Assembly (NCBI GenBank): GCA_021234535.1
Contig: CM037835.1
Coordinates: 3,968,001-4,032,000 of the forward strand
Direction of reading: 5' to 3'
DNA from: Stichopus chloronotus
Lineage: Eukaryota > Echinodermata > Holothuroidea > Aspidochirotida > Stichopodidae
DNA length: 64,000 nucleotides
Below, in pieces: positions 36,906-50,700 of this stretch; the stretch's first letter is position 1, and every line of letters starts with the position of its first letter. The position numbers and the translations under genes were made by a program. The notes below the pieces were generated by a model, which had not been told where the DNA came from, did not search any database, and worked only from the letters and a program-made list of their open reading frames with translations.

Positions 36906-39900
36906 GTGGTACACCTACAGTATATATACCAATATGAAATTTGTCCAAGCTTTCCTTCTTGAGATTTACCTTGTTTAAATGCAAGGCATGTCAAACACAC
37001 ATTCACACAGGCACACACAGCACTCGATCTTGAAAAGGTTACTACCTGTATTTCATTGAAACCAAATTTGAGGACCATTTCAAGTGAATTCCCAAACTGA
37101 GAACTGCATACATGGAAAAATAAACATGCAATTTCAAACGAAACCTAACACAAACAATTGCAATGAATTACTAAACCTATGTTGTTTTCATATTTCTATC
37201 ACTAGGAAGATTTCTCATCTGTAGTTCTTGTGAGAAGTCATGTTTGTATCACTTCAGAAATGGATGATATATAGTTTGATTTGTAACATTTTGTAGAAGG
37301 TATTTTTTGAAGCAAGTTAATATTTTTTAGATGTAACTTTGGACACACTTGAAATGGTTGTCATGTGGAATACACCATGTAAGGAAGAGGTCATCATTAT
37401 GCACTTGACTGAGACTATTTTGTGAATAAACTTAATTTCATCTCTGAATGTCGGTTAAGTTTATAAGAATGACAAAAGTTGCTAGTTGCATTGGACATTG
37501 GCTGAAAATGTCAACCACAATTTACCTGCATGAAGCAAATTTCATCAGCTGGAAGAGTCACAAATTTGGACAACATACAGTAGAACAGTAGCATGATCTG
37601 GTAATCTGGTAGATTTTGTAGTAATTCCAGACATGTGAAGAATTAAAAAATCCATTGTGGGGTGCATACAGTTGCTTTCCAGGAATAAACTTGAAAACAA
37701 TTATTGAGATCCTCAGTTCCCTACAATACATGTTTATGCTCGTTAATTACTGTAGCTGCTGAGCATTTGTGCTCTTCTAACTGTAAGTAAGTAATTAAAC
37801 TTACCTTGCAGTGTTGGTGCATTTAGTATGAGTGATTCTTTTTAAAAGAGGGAAGAACGTCAAGTTTGTAATCAGAGACTAGTACATGAAGTCAATATTA
37901 AATTGCAAGTGGTTGTACACACAGTACATACAAAATTGTTGTAGGCATTTTAGGAAAATGTTATTTTCTATATGCCCACCAACTTGCTATCATTTGACAT
38001 GTTATACATTCTTTAATTTTGTAGTGTGTGGACTATTACTTGATATACAGTGCATTGTTTCTTTTATGTACCTTATCTGTCGTCTACAGTACAGGGATTT
38101 ATTACAATTCAGTCATGTCTCCATTAGTTCGTAATGATTCCTTCTTGTCAGCGTGACTTTACTCTCCATGATCTTGTGTTTGTTTTCAGTTAGTAAAGTA
38201 CTTTTATGGTCTTACACATTGTGCCATATCATGTTCCCCATCACTTTGACCGAGATGTACAAACAAAAGTTGAATTTTTTTTTTTTTTTAGTATGTAATA
38301 TGGCATTGGTTATTTTTCATTAGTAGTAGATAATTTGTTTACCCTGCAGTATGAGAAACTGCGGCTCCTGAAATCATGTGCAGAGCAAATTGAGACATGT
38401 ATCTTCGACAGAGACATCTGCACATCAACAAAGCAAAGCACTGAATATTTTAATGAGTCACATGTGTGCTCAGAAAGATATTCTCTTATATTTGATCACT
38501 TGCTTGTGTTTTGTTGCTTTTGTTGTCATCTAATGTATTACTGTAATACGAGCAGAATGATTGTACCACATCAGTGTAAATGTGTGAGGATAGAAGTCAT
38601 TGTCAGAGCACTGTTTAATAGTTGCCTGTAGCTTTGGCCACATATGTCAGTGCAACAGTAAGTGATTGTGGAGACAGGTTAGTAGAGTAACAGAAAAAAC
38701 TGTTGTTTGTCACTGAGAGTGTAGAATTGGCTGTAACGATGCCTTGCAACGAGTAGTATCGTGTGAAGTTCTGAGAGCACTTAAATCCTCTGTGTGTAGG
38801 TTACTTAAAATTTAACAACCTCGATGTTCACCCCAAACACAACCAAGTACCACAGTCAGTCTGTTTGCCATTATTTGTAACACGAGATGAAATTTGGACT
38901 GTTGAAGCTCGCTATCCTCATCCTAATATGGGGCCAAATGTGATGTAATGGAGAGCATTTTTAATGATGTATCTCAAGCAAGATACTACACAGTGTTGAA
39001 GGGTTGGATGTGCGAATGAAGAAATATTAAGGCACCTACACCAAAAAGTGGTTTTCTGCACACAGCACTGTAGAAAAAGTGCTATCAATAAAAGTAAACC
39101 ATTGCCATTTAACTGACACAGTACCTAAAAGGGTTTCTGTTATCTTTTACTTCATGAAACATTTGGGGTTGCAGATTTCTTGAAATGCCACGGACAGTAA
39201 GTCTTTTGAAGCTTTTTGGAAAAGGACTAGGAGACTTAGTCAACATGCTCTTCAGTGATACACCCTTGTCTGGATGTATATTACCAACTGGCTGAAGTTA
39301 ATGCCATGAAATGCAAAAGAAATTAACTGAGAGGCCATCAAAGACAAGAGATTTGCTCATAATCAGTGGAATGATAAAGTGAGATTTAAATGCCAATTAT
39401 CATCAAACTAGGACCTAAAATTCTAGAATGAATAGGGAATGGACATCTTTTAGAAGTGGCATTCGACTCAGTCACAGTAACTGTAGTAGGGAATATCACA
39501 TCGAGATTCATCTGCTTCTTTTATTAAAATTAAGCAATGCTGTTGATTGTTATTATCCTTTCTAATGGAGAAAGATACGATGTAGCTTCATGGAGAAAGG
39601 TAAGTAAAAATGAACAACCTATCTAGTCTAATAATTTACTACAACTAATTTACAGTTCATTTTTGTACCTTAGCAGTGACTTGGTTATTTGGTGAGAAGA
39701 GCTTTGCCACACTGATAACTTGTGTAGAATCAAATTACAGTATCCTAAAGAAGGATAAACAATTGTACTGATAGCCAATAGGAGGGTACAATAGAGCATT
39801 GAGAACTGGAGACAGCAAAATTAGACTCTGCTGTGATTGATCCATGGGATTAAGAATTTTGATCTTGTTCATTATATATGTACTGTGCAGTAATACTTGC

Positions 39901-41705
39901 TAATTCTAAATACAATGCCAGTCATTTAGGAAAGTTTGCTCTAAGTTGTGTGTGCTGTATTTGAGGTCTGTGTGCTGTAAGTGTGTGGCTTCCATTTCAG
40001 ACGATAAATTGGGTAGGGGTTAACTGTCACACCACTGTTCGACATCTGATTCGAATGGTGTTGCTATTGTGTTTTCTCCTCAAAAATAGTCATTTTTGTA
40101 CAATATATTCTCTGGAGAGCTTTTATCACAATTCTTAAAGTAATTTCATGTTTTACAGTTATTGGAAAAAGATTCCATGAAAACTTCCCCTCCCCCCCTC
40201 CCAAACAGATTCACAAGGACTTTTTCCTTCCTTTTCAGATGGAAAGTAGCCGGCTTGTAGGACATTTCTGAACTGGTTCACAAATTAGTGCATCCCTTAT
40301 CCAAAAATTTATCCAAGTTGCTGAACTGTCAGCAAATGGGATTTGCTAAATTTGGCCAATGTGATGTTTTACCATGAGTGGTAAACATGGGCCTCATCCA
40401 GTGTCTGAACTGATGTCCGATCTAATTATAGTTGATCCCTATGATAGCAAAGTAGTGTCTCTAATATGGGAATTGGAGGGCATGGGAATCTTGACCACAA
40501 AACGAGAATATTTACTGAAATAAGCATAAATGGTTGGCAAGAGGATGACCTGTTGAGAGTTAATTGCCTTCTACAAAGCTACAGATCTCAATATGCAGTG
40601 ATATTGATAGTATTCAAACGACACAGTTGTTATGGTGTTACAGATGAAGAAATTAATTTACCAGTTTTAGGAACTTTGTGCCTTTCATAGCTAATGGTGT
40701 TAAACAGTTGCAATGAACTCTGTTAAGCTGTTTCGATTTCTATGCTAGTGAGTCTTTTGCAATGATATGTCCTCAATATGCAAACCTTAGTTCAAGTTGC
40801 TTCTCTCCAGGAAAAACCTTCATAAAAGTGGCCATAGAAGTATCCCTTGATGTTGCAGATGGACAGTTAATGCAGTTCGGTGTATTTTACCTTTCAGTTT
40901 GGGGTTAGAAAAAACTCCAATTATATAAGTGCATCGCATTGCTTTGTTCTGGCAGTTTATGGATCTGTAAAACCGTTTGATAATCCCCACATCTAAAGTA
41001 GTGAGCATTCTGTTGGTTAACAAAATTAATAGAGTCCTTCAGTGCCTCCACATTTTACTGTTTCATCTGTCTTCTCGTTCTTAAAAGACCTTTAAGAGGT
41101 TATTCGTGATTCTGCGGAATGAATTAGTAATGTACCTTAGGTCAATGAGAATGAGGCCATGTAGAAAATGCTTCTCCCAAGGAAAGCCATGTTGTGCAAT
41201 TCTATTATGCACTTAGTACTGCAGCTTAGTTGAAATTGAAATCATGCACAAGTGTTTATATTGGTAAAAGTAATTTTCGAAACTACGAACTGTGTTTTGA
41301 AGATATATGTGAAGTGTTTGCATGCTCAGCATTGACCAATCATATTTATCCTTTTGCAAGTTGAAAGTAGTCACATTTATCAAGTTGTGGTTAGGAGACT
41401 GGCAACCTTTTTATTTTTTGGACAGGTAACACTTTTCTTGACATAGGTGAATACTGAATGTCACAACAAGATATGTAATGTCTGTGTGGGTTCAGAGAAC
41501 CAACGCAAAGCATGATGTTGTTATTTCATGGTTACATACTATTTTACAGATTCTGGATGCTTTAGTTTTGTGTTATCCAATCCCTGGTCTTTGATCTCAG
41601 TAAGGTCACTTTAAGTTCACTATAATTGTGTTCCAAAACGTTTTTTAAAGATTTTGCAAAATGTAAAAAAATTTATTCTTGTTTTGTGACTTTCAGAGGA
41701 TATAA

Positions 41706-41794
41706 ATGGATGCTGAAGGAACGATGTCACTGCGTCGTGGCCCAGGTAGGCCACGGCGTCAGGGAAGTGGGTCACCTGCTGAAAGAAGAAGAAG
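41706..41794 (+). CDS. kmt2c: KMT2 coding exon 1 (start, AT-hook)
   Basis: The exon begins at 41697 after the acceptor TTGTGACTTTCAG. The ATG at 41706 is preceded directly by an in-frame TAA, so it is the natural start and 5' UTR lies in earlier exons. Residues 1-30 include the AT-hook core PGRPRR. The donor is AG|GTAAAA, phase 2. A DNA-binding AT-hook near the N-terminus is also present in human KMT2C. Confidence 0.85.
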
Positions 41795-44700
41795 GTAAAA
41801 TTGTAGTTTTTACAGTACCAAGCTTTATGTGGTTCTTTACACCATACAAGACTTAAAGCTGGAATATGAGTTGTTCTGCCACCCTCAGCGAGTAAAGAAA
41901 TTAGTGCTTTTGGTTATTATTATTCTCGCCAGTAATAAAACTATTATTGCTTATTGCTTTTTACTGCTACAGCAATAAAAATGCTGAGGTAAAATGCTCT
42001 ACCTCGGCAAAAGCTCATTTTACCCATGGCATTTTGAAGGATTTTTTTACATTTACACTGTCATCAAATGTTAGGAAAATATCCACTTTATTCTCTGGCA
42101 TTGATTAAGAGCTGATGCATTCTGTAACAACCCTGAAAAAGTATACATTTTTTTTTTCCTGTTTAACAAAATAGTGAGGATTCCAGATCCATGTGACAAT
42201 ATGATGCAACAATCATAAGTTGAACCAATTAAGTGGTCATTGCTGGACAAATGAGGGAGGTTTGGAGGGAGCGAGGAAAGACAATATTGAGACATTGACA
42301 TTTAATTTGAATATTCAAACTGTCAATGTAAACTATGCCATCCTGTTCCTGATGACCCAGTGTAACCTTAGCAATATATTAGACAACATATAAAACGTTT
42401 TCAAGTGGATTGGATCAAAATTTATATGAAAACCTCAGACTTAGTCTGTTCCTCAACTGAGGCACTACAGTAAGTAACATGTGTTGGCTAGGCTCTATCT
42501 CAGTATGCACATTTATGTATTAGGCAGCAACAAAGTTCCAAATCATTCTAGAAGAATTTACCTCAGTAAGAGGTCACCTTTGAATTAAAGTTTGCAAAAA
42601 TATTGCAGGATTGTTAGTTTGGGGTCTTTTGCACATGTCATGTAAATATTTCATGCATTACAGACCGACTGGGTTTTTTTTTTCATACTTTTGACGTTCG
42701 ATCCTTTTTTCCTAAAAGGTGATAGTAGCTACAGTACAAAGTGTGCACAAACAGCAATGCAACTTGTGAGATCCAACAATGTCTTTTGGGACTGAAATCC
42801 CGTACTATAGGGAGTCTAAAACTTTGCCAACATTATCGCAGTTTGCTAAAGTATCACAAAAATGATATCAATACTTCAAATTGTTTTCATGTCACTTTAG
42901 TTTTTTAAACTGATACAGTTTACTTTTTGATGGAGATAATTTTGAGAGCATTGCTATTGCCATTGCCACACAGAAGTTTCAACCAATCTACAAAAATACT
43001 CATCATGGAGAGTAAGAAGCAAGCACACACATAAAACAATACTGACATTGGTTCTCCTGTATATTGTGTAGCATGTGGTGTTCTGCAATGTTATTCTGGT
43101 TTGTTCATTGTAGTTCATAATGTTCATTGTAGCCCTGGAGTTACTTGCAACTCTCCCGATGGTGATTCCTGTTAGGCTTAGTCAACCAGTGGGGGTTTCC
43201 TCCACGGGGTTGTAATATTGGTGCTGTGTCCTTTTTTTTCCATTCTAACATCAATTTGTTTCGGCATTTACCTCGGCATTGCCTGAATGTTGACGCTATG
43301 TTCGAGGGCTGTTCTGGCTATCCCTTCGTCATCTATCTTTGTTCTTTGTCAGTATTTCAGAGAAGAGAAAGGGAAAAATATCACCAAAATCTGAAAGAGA
43401 ACTATGCACTCATTCTTTCAGATATCTGAATATGAAACTGCCTTTACAATTTTGTTGGCACTTCAAAATTTAGACTCTTCAAGAAAGCATAGCAGTCAGT
43501 CACAGTTAGAAGAAATCACACAGACCAGTGGGAATAGATGTGAATATTCATTTATGCAAAATAAGGCTTAAATAATGTTGTTTTGTAGTGGCTCTGATAG
43601 ATTTGCCTTTCACTGACAAATTATGACACATATTCCAGCTTTAAAGCAACAACATGTATGTGCAAGTTTTGCTGAGTTATGGTTACAGCTTCTGCTTGCA
43701 ACCTGAAAAGCATTGGTAAGATTGTGTCCACAAAAAGTATTGAACAAGTCATAGTTACAGTACTGTAGGTCCCTGCCATCCATCTTTATGTAGCAAGAGG
43801 CAGATAGTACCAATGAAACCAATATTGTTTTAATGCATTGCTGCCTGCTTAAAAGCAATGGGATAAGGTGTGAAGAAAATGCTTCTATCTTGCAAAGTTA
43901 CTGGCCTGTTTGTCTTTCTTGTTGTACATTTCATTGACTGAAAACAAAAGTTTTGCCCCTTCGTTGTAGTACGGTGTGTTAATGTGTTAGATTCTAGGTA
44001 TATATGCAGGTTGTACAGCTGTTGCAACATGGCCAGGAATGTGACTGCAAGGATTTCTGCATCAAGTTTGCACCAACTTTACATTTTGAAATTTTTCCTC
44101 ATATTTTTGTGATGTTTCAAACAAGATGCTGACAATCTGTTTTCCTGTTGAGTTGTTCCTTGACAAGAGCAAACCATTGACAGATTATCCATTTGTTCAA
44201 GTATGTGAACAAGTTGTAACTTTTGTGGGATTGTTACATATGTTGTTACAGGTACATGTCATTGGACATTTCAAAATAAGTATGACATGTCAGTTATTAG
44301 GAAAGCTGAGCCATTGAAAATTTAGTTTCTTTTATGCCCCTAAAGAGACGAGTTTTGTGTTATATCTGTGATCCAATTCTGCTTTTCTCTATATCCCTGT
44401 TGCTGGGAGTATTGTCGGCATAAAGGACGTTGATCAGAAGCCGGCATCTTTACAGATTGCTTTGGTGTGTTATTTTGCTTTTGTGGTATTAAATATTTAT
44501 GCCGATTGGCAATATTGACTTCCTTGCCTCATGGCTAGGATATTCAAGCAGAGTTCACCTAATTTGCCCCGCCAGGACGTATGTAACATCAGAAGATTCA
44601 CCTGCATCCAGTCCGGCCACCAACTCACCAGCCGCTGATGTCGACATGAGCCAAGTTGATTCACCTGGACCCAGCACTCGATCATCTCAGAGAAAAGTCT

Positions 44701-47700
44701 CCTCAGAATCCAAGGTCTCGATAGACTCCAGGAGGGATTCATCAGAGTCCAGGGTCTCTAATATGTCAGAGGTTGACGTAAAATATGGCAATGAAGGTGA
44801 TGAGTTGGAACCCTCACTAAAAGCATCCTCCTCTGCTAGAAAGGAAAAGCTCGAGCTGCAAGATGAGGAACTCGAGGATGATGAGGGGGCTCTCACAGAG
44901 TATGAAAAGAAAACGTAAGGATATGTACATGTATGCAGTTTGAAAATGAATTCCAATTACTTACCATGAAACCAAATACAATACCAAATAGGACTCACTA
45001 TCATATCCACAGTAGATGAGCCACTGACATGAACATATACTGATGTTAAGTCTTCTTATGTATGCATACACTGATGTTATCCTTCTCTCATAAATTATGC
45101 AGTTGATGTGTTACTGTTTACATGGCTGAGATGTTACCATTTGTGGCTCTCTTTACAATTTTTTTCATCTTTTTTATGGTTGAAGCAAAGGTGGAAAGTA
45201 GTGAATTTACGACCCAATAAATATCACTCATATCAATGTTTTCTACTGAATGCTGCACCCTTTAGTGATGTCTGCTTGTAGTAAGTTCTCTATTGTGTTG
45301 AATACATTTCCTGACTTGATGGGTGTTATTTGCACAGCAAACTTTGTAAAGTGTATCCGTGCTCCTATGCCCCATTGCATGGTTTTTAACCAGGACCTTA
45401 TCCCTAAACCTATACACTAGAAGCCTTTTTTTGGCTGGCCCTTGGACTAGGAATTTTTAAGCCAAATAATAATTTTAGCAGAACTGTCTCCTGTGGTAAA
45501 TATACAGAATCATCTTTGCCAGCAAGGACAACGTTTCTTGTCATGGGGAAAGTATCAGGAAAGTAGGACATTAAAAACCTGTGGCCTATGAAACCTACAT
45601 TAGGAGGATTGATTTCTTGAAAGACTTTTTTTCTGCTTTATTTCTCTGTTGAAATTGAAGAGAATATTAATGGTCAGTCACTTTCTACGTAATAAGATCT
45701 TTAAATTTCTTATCCAGGAGGACGTCATATGAGCCAAGTTGTGCCCTGTGCTGCTGTGGAGAGAAGAGCCTCCTCGGTCAAGGAGATTTACTGAAATTTG
45801 AGCCGACCCCTGGATTTAATCCATTCAAAAGAACACACCCAAAAGCCAAGAAAATGTTCACAGAAGATACGTTATATAACCCGCACAAACGCACGTCGCT
45901 AACGTTCACAATAAGGAGAAGTAGAAACCAAGGGAAACAAAGGTATGTCAGGTTGATCATTTCTCATTTGTTTCCCCATCTTTTGTCCTTTAATTGATAC
46001 CAGGTGTTTGATAGTCATCTCATTTTTGTTCTGGCTGCAAACATACACTGCTAAACAAGTATGAACAACTTAGAAATGTTAAAAGAATAATGTTTAAACA
46101 GGTAAGAAGTGATTTATGACAATTTCAACATCTCGGGCATTTGAGGCACATTTTTAGACATCTGAATTAGTAGACAACCTGCAGAAAACACAACTTTTCA
46201 ACCATTTGGTTTATTTGTCCCATTGATTTCCTGTTGCATGTATAAGGACAGATTGATTTCCTGTTGCTGGTATAAGGACAAATGTATATATTTATTGTTG
46301 GCAAGTCAGTCTTGTACAATAAGTATTGATGCTTCATAATATCAGATTTAGTGGAAATATGCATGCAATGACCATTTTTGTAGTGACATCAAGAGGGGTA
46401 CTTTGTCATATTTAATGTCACGTGCTCTGATCTTTAAATTGTTAAACCCTTGATAAGAGACTTCTCCCAAATTTTGTATTTATTTAGTTTGTTTCACCTC
46501 AACTTTGCAAATCATTTGAACATCTAATGTCATGGATGTTTGGATGTCGCTCCTCACCACTTGTCTTTACCTTTGTATTGGCAATAGGGAAAGGAGTAGG
46601 TCTCCAAGGAGGGTCTCTAATGCTGAATATACTGCCAGCCCTCTGGAAGTGACTCCTGTGAACCAGTCTGCAGAGGTGTACCATGTTGGCCACAAAGAAG
46701 AACCTGAAATAATAGCAGTCATTGATCCCTCAGGTACGTAACTTGATGTTGACCACCACAAAGTGAGGGTTAAAACAGATCCTTGCTCCATGGAAGCCAC
46801 TTTAAATATGAAATGTTCCTCAGTAATTTTGAATGAGGAGAATTGTTAAGTCATTGTCAGTCACTTGGTAGTAATGGTGTCGTTCATCCTTTGTAATGTT
46901 CATTCCCTGCTCTGTTTAACAGACATCTGCAATCATTGATGGTCATTCAGTGGTAATGGCGTTGTTTCCGTTATTATGATTTTTCCCTGCTCTATTTAAG
47001 AGGTATGTTCAGTCAGTGACGGTCATTTACTAGTAATGGTGATGTTCATCCATTGTAATGATCATTCCCTGCAGAGGAATATGCTGTCACCGATGAACAT
47101 TTAGCAGCATTATTATCGTTGAACTATTGTAGTGATCATTTCCTCCGTGTAGTTGATGTCCCAGATTCCTTAATTTTGATGAGTGTTCTGCTCATGCTGA
47201 TATGGTTTACACATTTTTTTTCACAGGGTGCTAGCCCAGTATTGTGCAGTGTCAGATGTAGTGCACAATATTTTCATGTATTGGGTTTAAGCACATGATT
47301 ATGAAATTGATAAAAATACCATCAACTTAGGCACACATTACAAATTCCTAACTGATCTTTGGTACCATTATTGATGGCTACCTTAACCAATAACAAGATT
47401 AAGGATAAGCTCTGACCAATTCAAAATGTTGGTCTAAAAATTTCAAGTTATTGGCAGGGAACAGTGCATGTGAGAGAATTAAAGAAAACAAAATATCTCA
47501 GTAAATTACTATCACATTTTATGCATAGTGAGGCTTCTTTGGTTGATTAAGAGGATTACTTTTGTGAAATCTAATGTTTTTTTGTTTTTTTTTGCTGCTG
47601 TGGCATTAATGTAGATCATATAACTTTCAGCTGTGGGTAATGATTTAAAGTGTGTACATTGTCATTTTTAACTTTTGTTCCCTCATATTTCTGATTTACG

Positions 47701-50700
47701 CTTGTAGGTCATAGTACAGCCCACCACTGCTGTGCAGCTTGGTCTGATAATGTGTGCCAGAATGAAAACTTCCAGTTACTGAATGTAGATAAAGCCATTT
47801 TCTCAGGAATTTCACAGGTAAGTTTGATCATAATCCTGGAATTTGCAGTTCCATTTAAGGGCAAAGACATGGGGTGGGTGCACACCATGGTTTGTCAATT
47901 GTATTGAATAAGCAAAAATAAGCAAATTTGGAAGGCGGGATGACTCACTGGCTTGATAGGAGGAATATTTCAGGAGAAGGTTTTGATAAAAGAGTGGGAT
48001 CAGTAGGAGGAAATTTCTTTTGCGGTCATAATTGTAACATCATTGTTATCTCTCCTTCTTCTTTCCAGCGTTGTAGTTACTGTCTTAGGTTTGGTGCCAC
48101 TATAAGCTGTGCTGAGCCAGGTTGTTCAAGGATCTACCACTACCCCTGTGCTGCCAGCAGTGGTTCATTTCAGGTGAGTAGTCTTAAATTGTTTATATTT
48201 ACTTGCAATTCTGCTTTCCCAAACATCTCCTGAAAATTGCATTAAATCCCGTACAGTTCGTACCGTGTTACAGATGCAGTGCGTTTTGCGTCCCATTCTC
48301 TGATAATTGCTTTGATGATTGTGAATCAGTCGTCAGATCTGATTTTGATTGTGTATCATTGACCTCATTTCCAAGTGTGTGGAAGTAGTTACCTTGTGCA
48401 TTACTGAAAGGCAAGGAATCTTTGTGATGGTATGTGTGTGTGTGTGTGCGTGTATGTGACACCTTGGCTTGTAAGCACCATATCTCAAGAAGGAACAGTG
48501 CTTGAACTTCAAACTTGGTGTGTCAAAGGTCATTTGAGGTCACCAGAGCTTAAAGTAAGAAAACCTATTAAATTTCTCAGCAACTAAATGTTCCCAGAAC
48601 TTCAAACTCTTACTATTGGTAGCACCTAATGAGTAGATGATGTCTGTCATTTTTTGTGGAGGTCAAAGGTCATATGATGTCAATAGGAGACAGTGTGTGA
48701 AACCTTGTAAACACAGTATCTTGAGAAGGGAAAGGTGCTTGAACTTCAAAGTTAGTGTGTTGGTAGTTCACCATGCATACATGATCCCTATAATTTTCAT
48801 GAAGGTCAAAGGTCATTTGAGGTCTCCAGAGCTAAAAGTATGAAAACCTATCAAGGAGGATATCTCAGCAACTGAATTCAGGTAAAACTTCAAAGTGTCA
48901 ACATTGTTAGCACTTGATGAGCAGATGATGTCTGTCATTTGAATTGCCCCATGAGAGACTTGTCATCACTGTAATGTGACATGAAGTGAATGTAAGATTT
49001 ATCATTCCAAAGATCTGTCCTGGGTTCCAAAGCCCAATATGTGATACTTAGAGAATTTGACATGTCCTGAATGTGAACATATGAAGAGGTTAAATCACTC
49101 ATATTGGGAAAATTATGCATATTTTTTTCCTATTGAAATTTGCAAAAATGTAGATATATGTTTCATAGCAGAGGTCGTTGCTAGATAGACTTTGGTCTTT
49201 TTCTCTTTAATTTGTGGAACATTTGCTATGCCATTTTCTGTGTCAAATAACTACTTAACATAGCTCTTATCACTTTAAGCCTTTAGAGAATATCTCTGTT
49301 GCTAGAAACTCCCTGTCAAGATTTACAAAGTACTTTGTTGTTTTGGTCACAGTGAACACTCCCTCGGGAGGCTCTCTTGACTTGCACAATCTCAGGTCTG
49401 TAACCACAATTTGGTGTCCTGAACTTGTGAATTACCTCCTTTATGACCACGATTGTCATCAATGCTGAGTGAATGACATTACTCATTTATAGTAGCACTT
49501 GATAACATCATCAAACCCATAAATGATGCAGAATGTGGTTGTCATTCTTGCATTTTGTCTTTCATTTTTGATATGGTCCCTTCCCTTCTCAACTGGTTTG
49601 CTTTTGTGTGTAAGTGGTGATGTGTGTATGACAAAATGAGATATTGGCAAGGGATCACAAAATGATTTGACTTTTTGTTGTAAGGTATTCATCCAATCAA
49701 TAACACCCCTAACCTTTCCTTTTGTTTTCAGGGAATCAAGTCTTTGGTCCTGTTCTGCCCTGAACACTTGGAACTCACAGAAGACAGAGGTTTGTGTTCA
49801 CAAATACTTGACCATCGTAATATGTAACCATCCTCTCGTTAAGATTCAGCTGTTGTGGTAACCTGAGATCATATAATGATAAATTTTTAATAAACTCAGG
49901 ATTTGTGATGGTATCGTAACATGTAAGAAAGCCATTGTAGTTTCAATGAAGCCTCACACCTTTGTGACTATGATTTTTGAGTGTGTGTGCAACACGCTAT
50001 CCCAAGCAAAGAGGTTGAAAGAGATCTCACGTATGTGTTGTAAGTGTACCACATTCATTCAAAGGATCCTAATATATTTGTGGGTGATTCGACAGAAGTG
50101 AAAACTGAGGTAGACGTGATATTTTTCAAGAACATTTGGGAGAAGTCTCAGATCACTGAGTATATTATTGTAGCTCATTGAATACCAGAAGGCTGTTGCT
50201 TTTTGTGGAAATTGAAGGACATATTTGCAATCATTAATGTAGAGTTTGTAAACATGAATTTGGAGGTCTACAGTAAAACGTGGGGAGATTTCAGCAGGGG
50301 CCATGTGGTCATTAAGAAGAGTCATTATTTGATTTCCTTGAAAACTCATCGAAATTCAGAGAAATTGGTTGAGGTCCTGGAAAAGTCATGGAAATTTTCA
50401 CTAAGTGACAGTGTTCCCATCTCACTGGTAACATCAACATGTATTTGATTTGTAATATCAAAATTTATTATCCTCTACATCTCATATTGCTTTGGCTTTT
50501 TGCTTTTACAGTTTTTTTGTAAGAAGTAGGGAGAAAAGTCATGTAGATAATTTATTTTGCCCAGGAAAAGTGATGGAAAAGTCATGAAAATTGAATCCTT
50601 AGAAGGTGCACAAACCCTGTTTTATATAAACAGGAATAAACATACTTCAGGAATTTTGTGTTTTCATTATTGATAGTAAGTGAATTTTTGCACACTGCAT

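Larger units (their letters stand above)
27548..41696 (+). other. Non-coding stretch, probably KMT2 5' flank and first intron
   Basis: About 14 kb without an exon I can support. It holds TAGGCCTA motifs (29.1-29.6 kb), short tandem duplications (29,988 and 34,416), AGGTCA-repeat copies (34.2 and 36.5 kb) and homopolymers. One or more 5' UTR exons should be present but cannot be fixed without transcripts. Confidence 0.4.

Noticed and set aside
44687..44956. Serine-rich minus-strand open frame
   Set aside because: Antisense shadow of the acidic/Ser-rich KMT2 exon 2.
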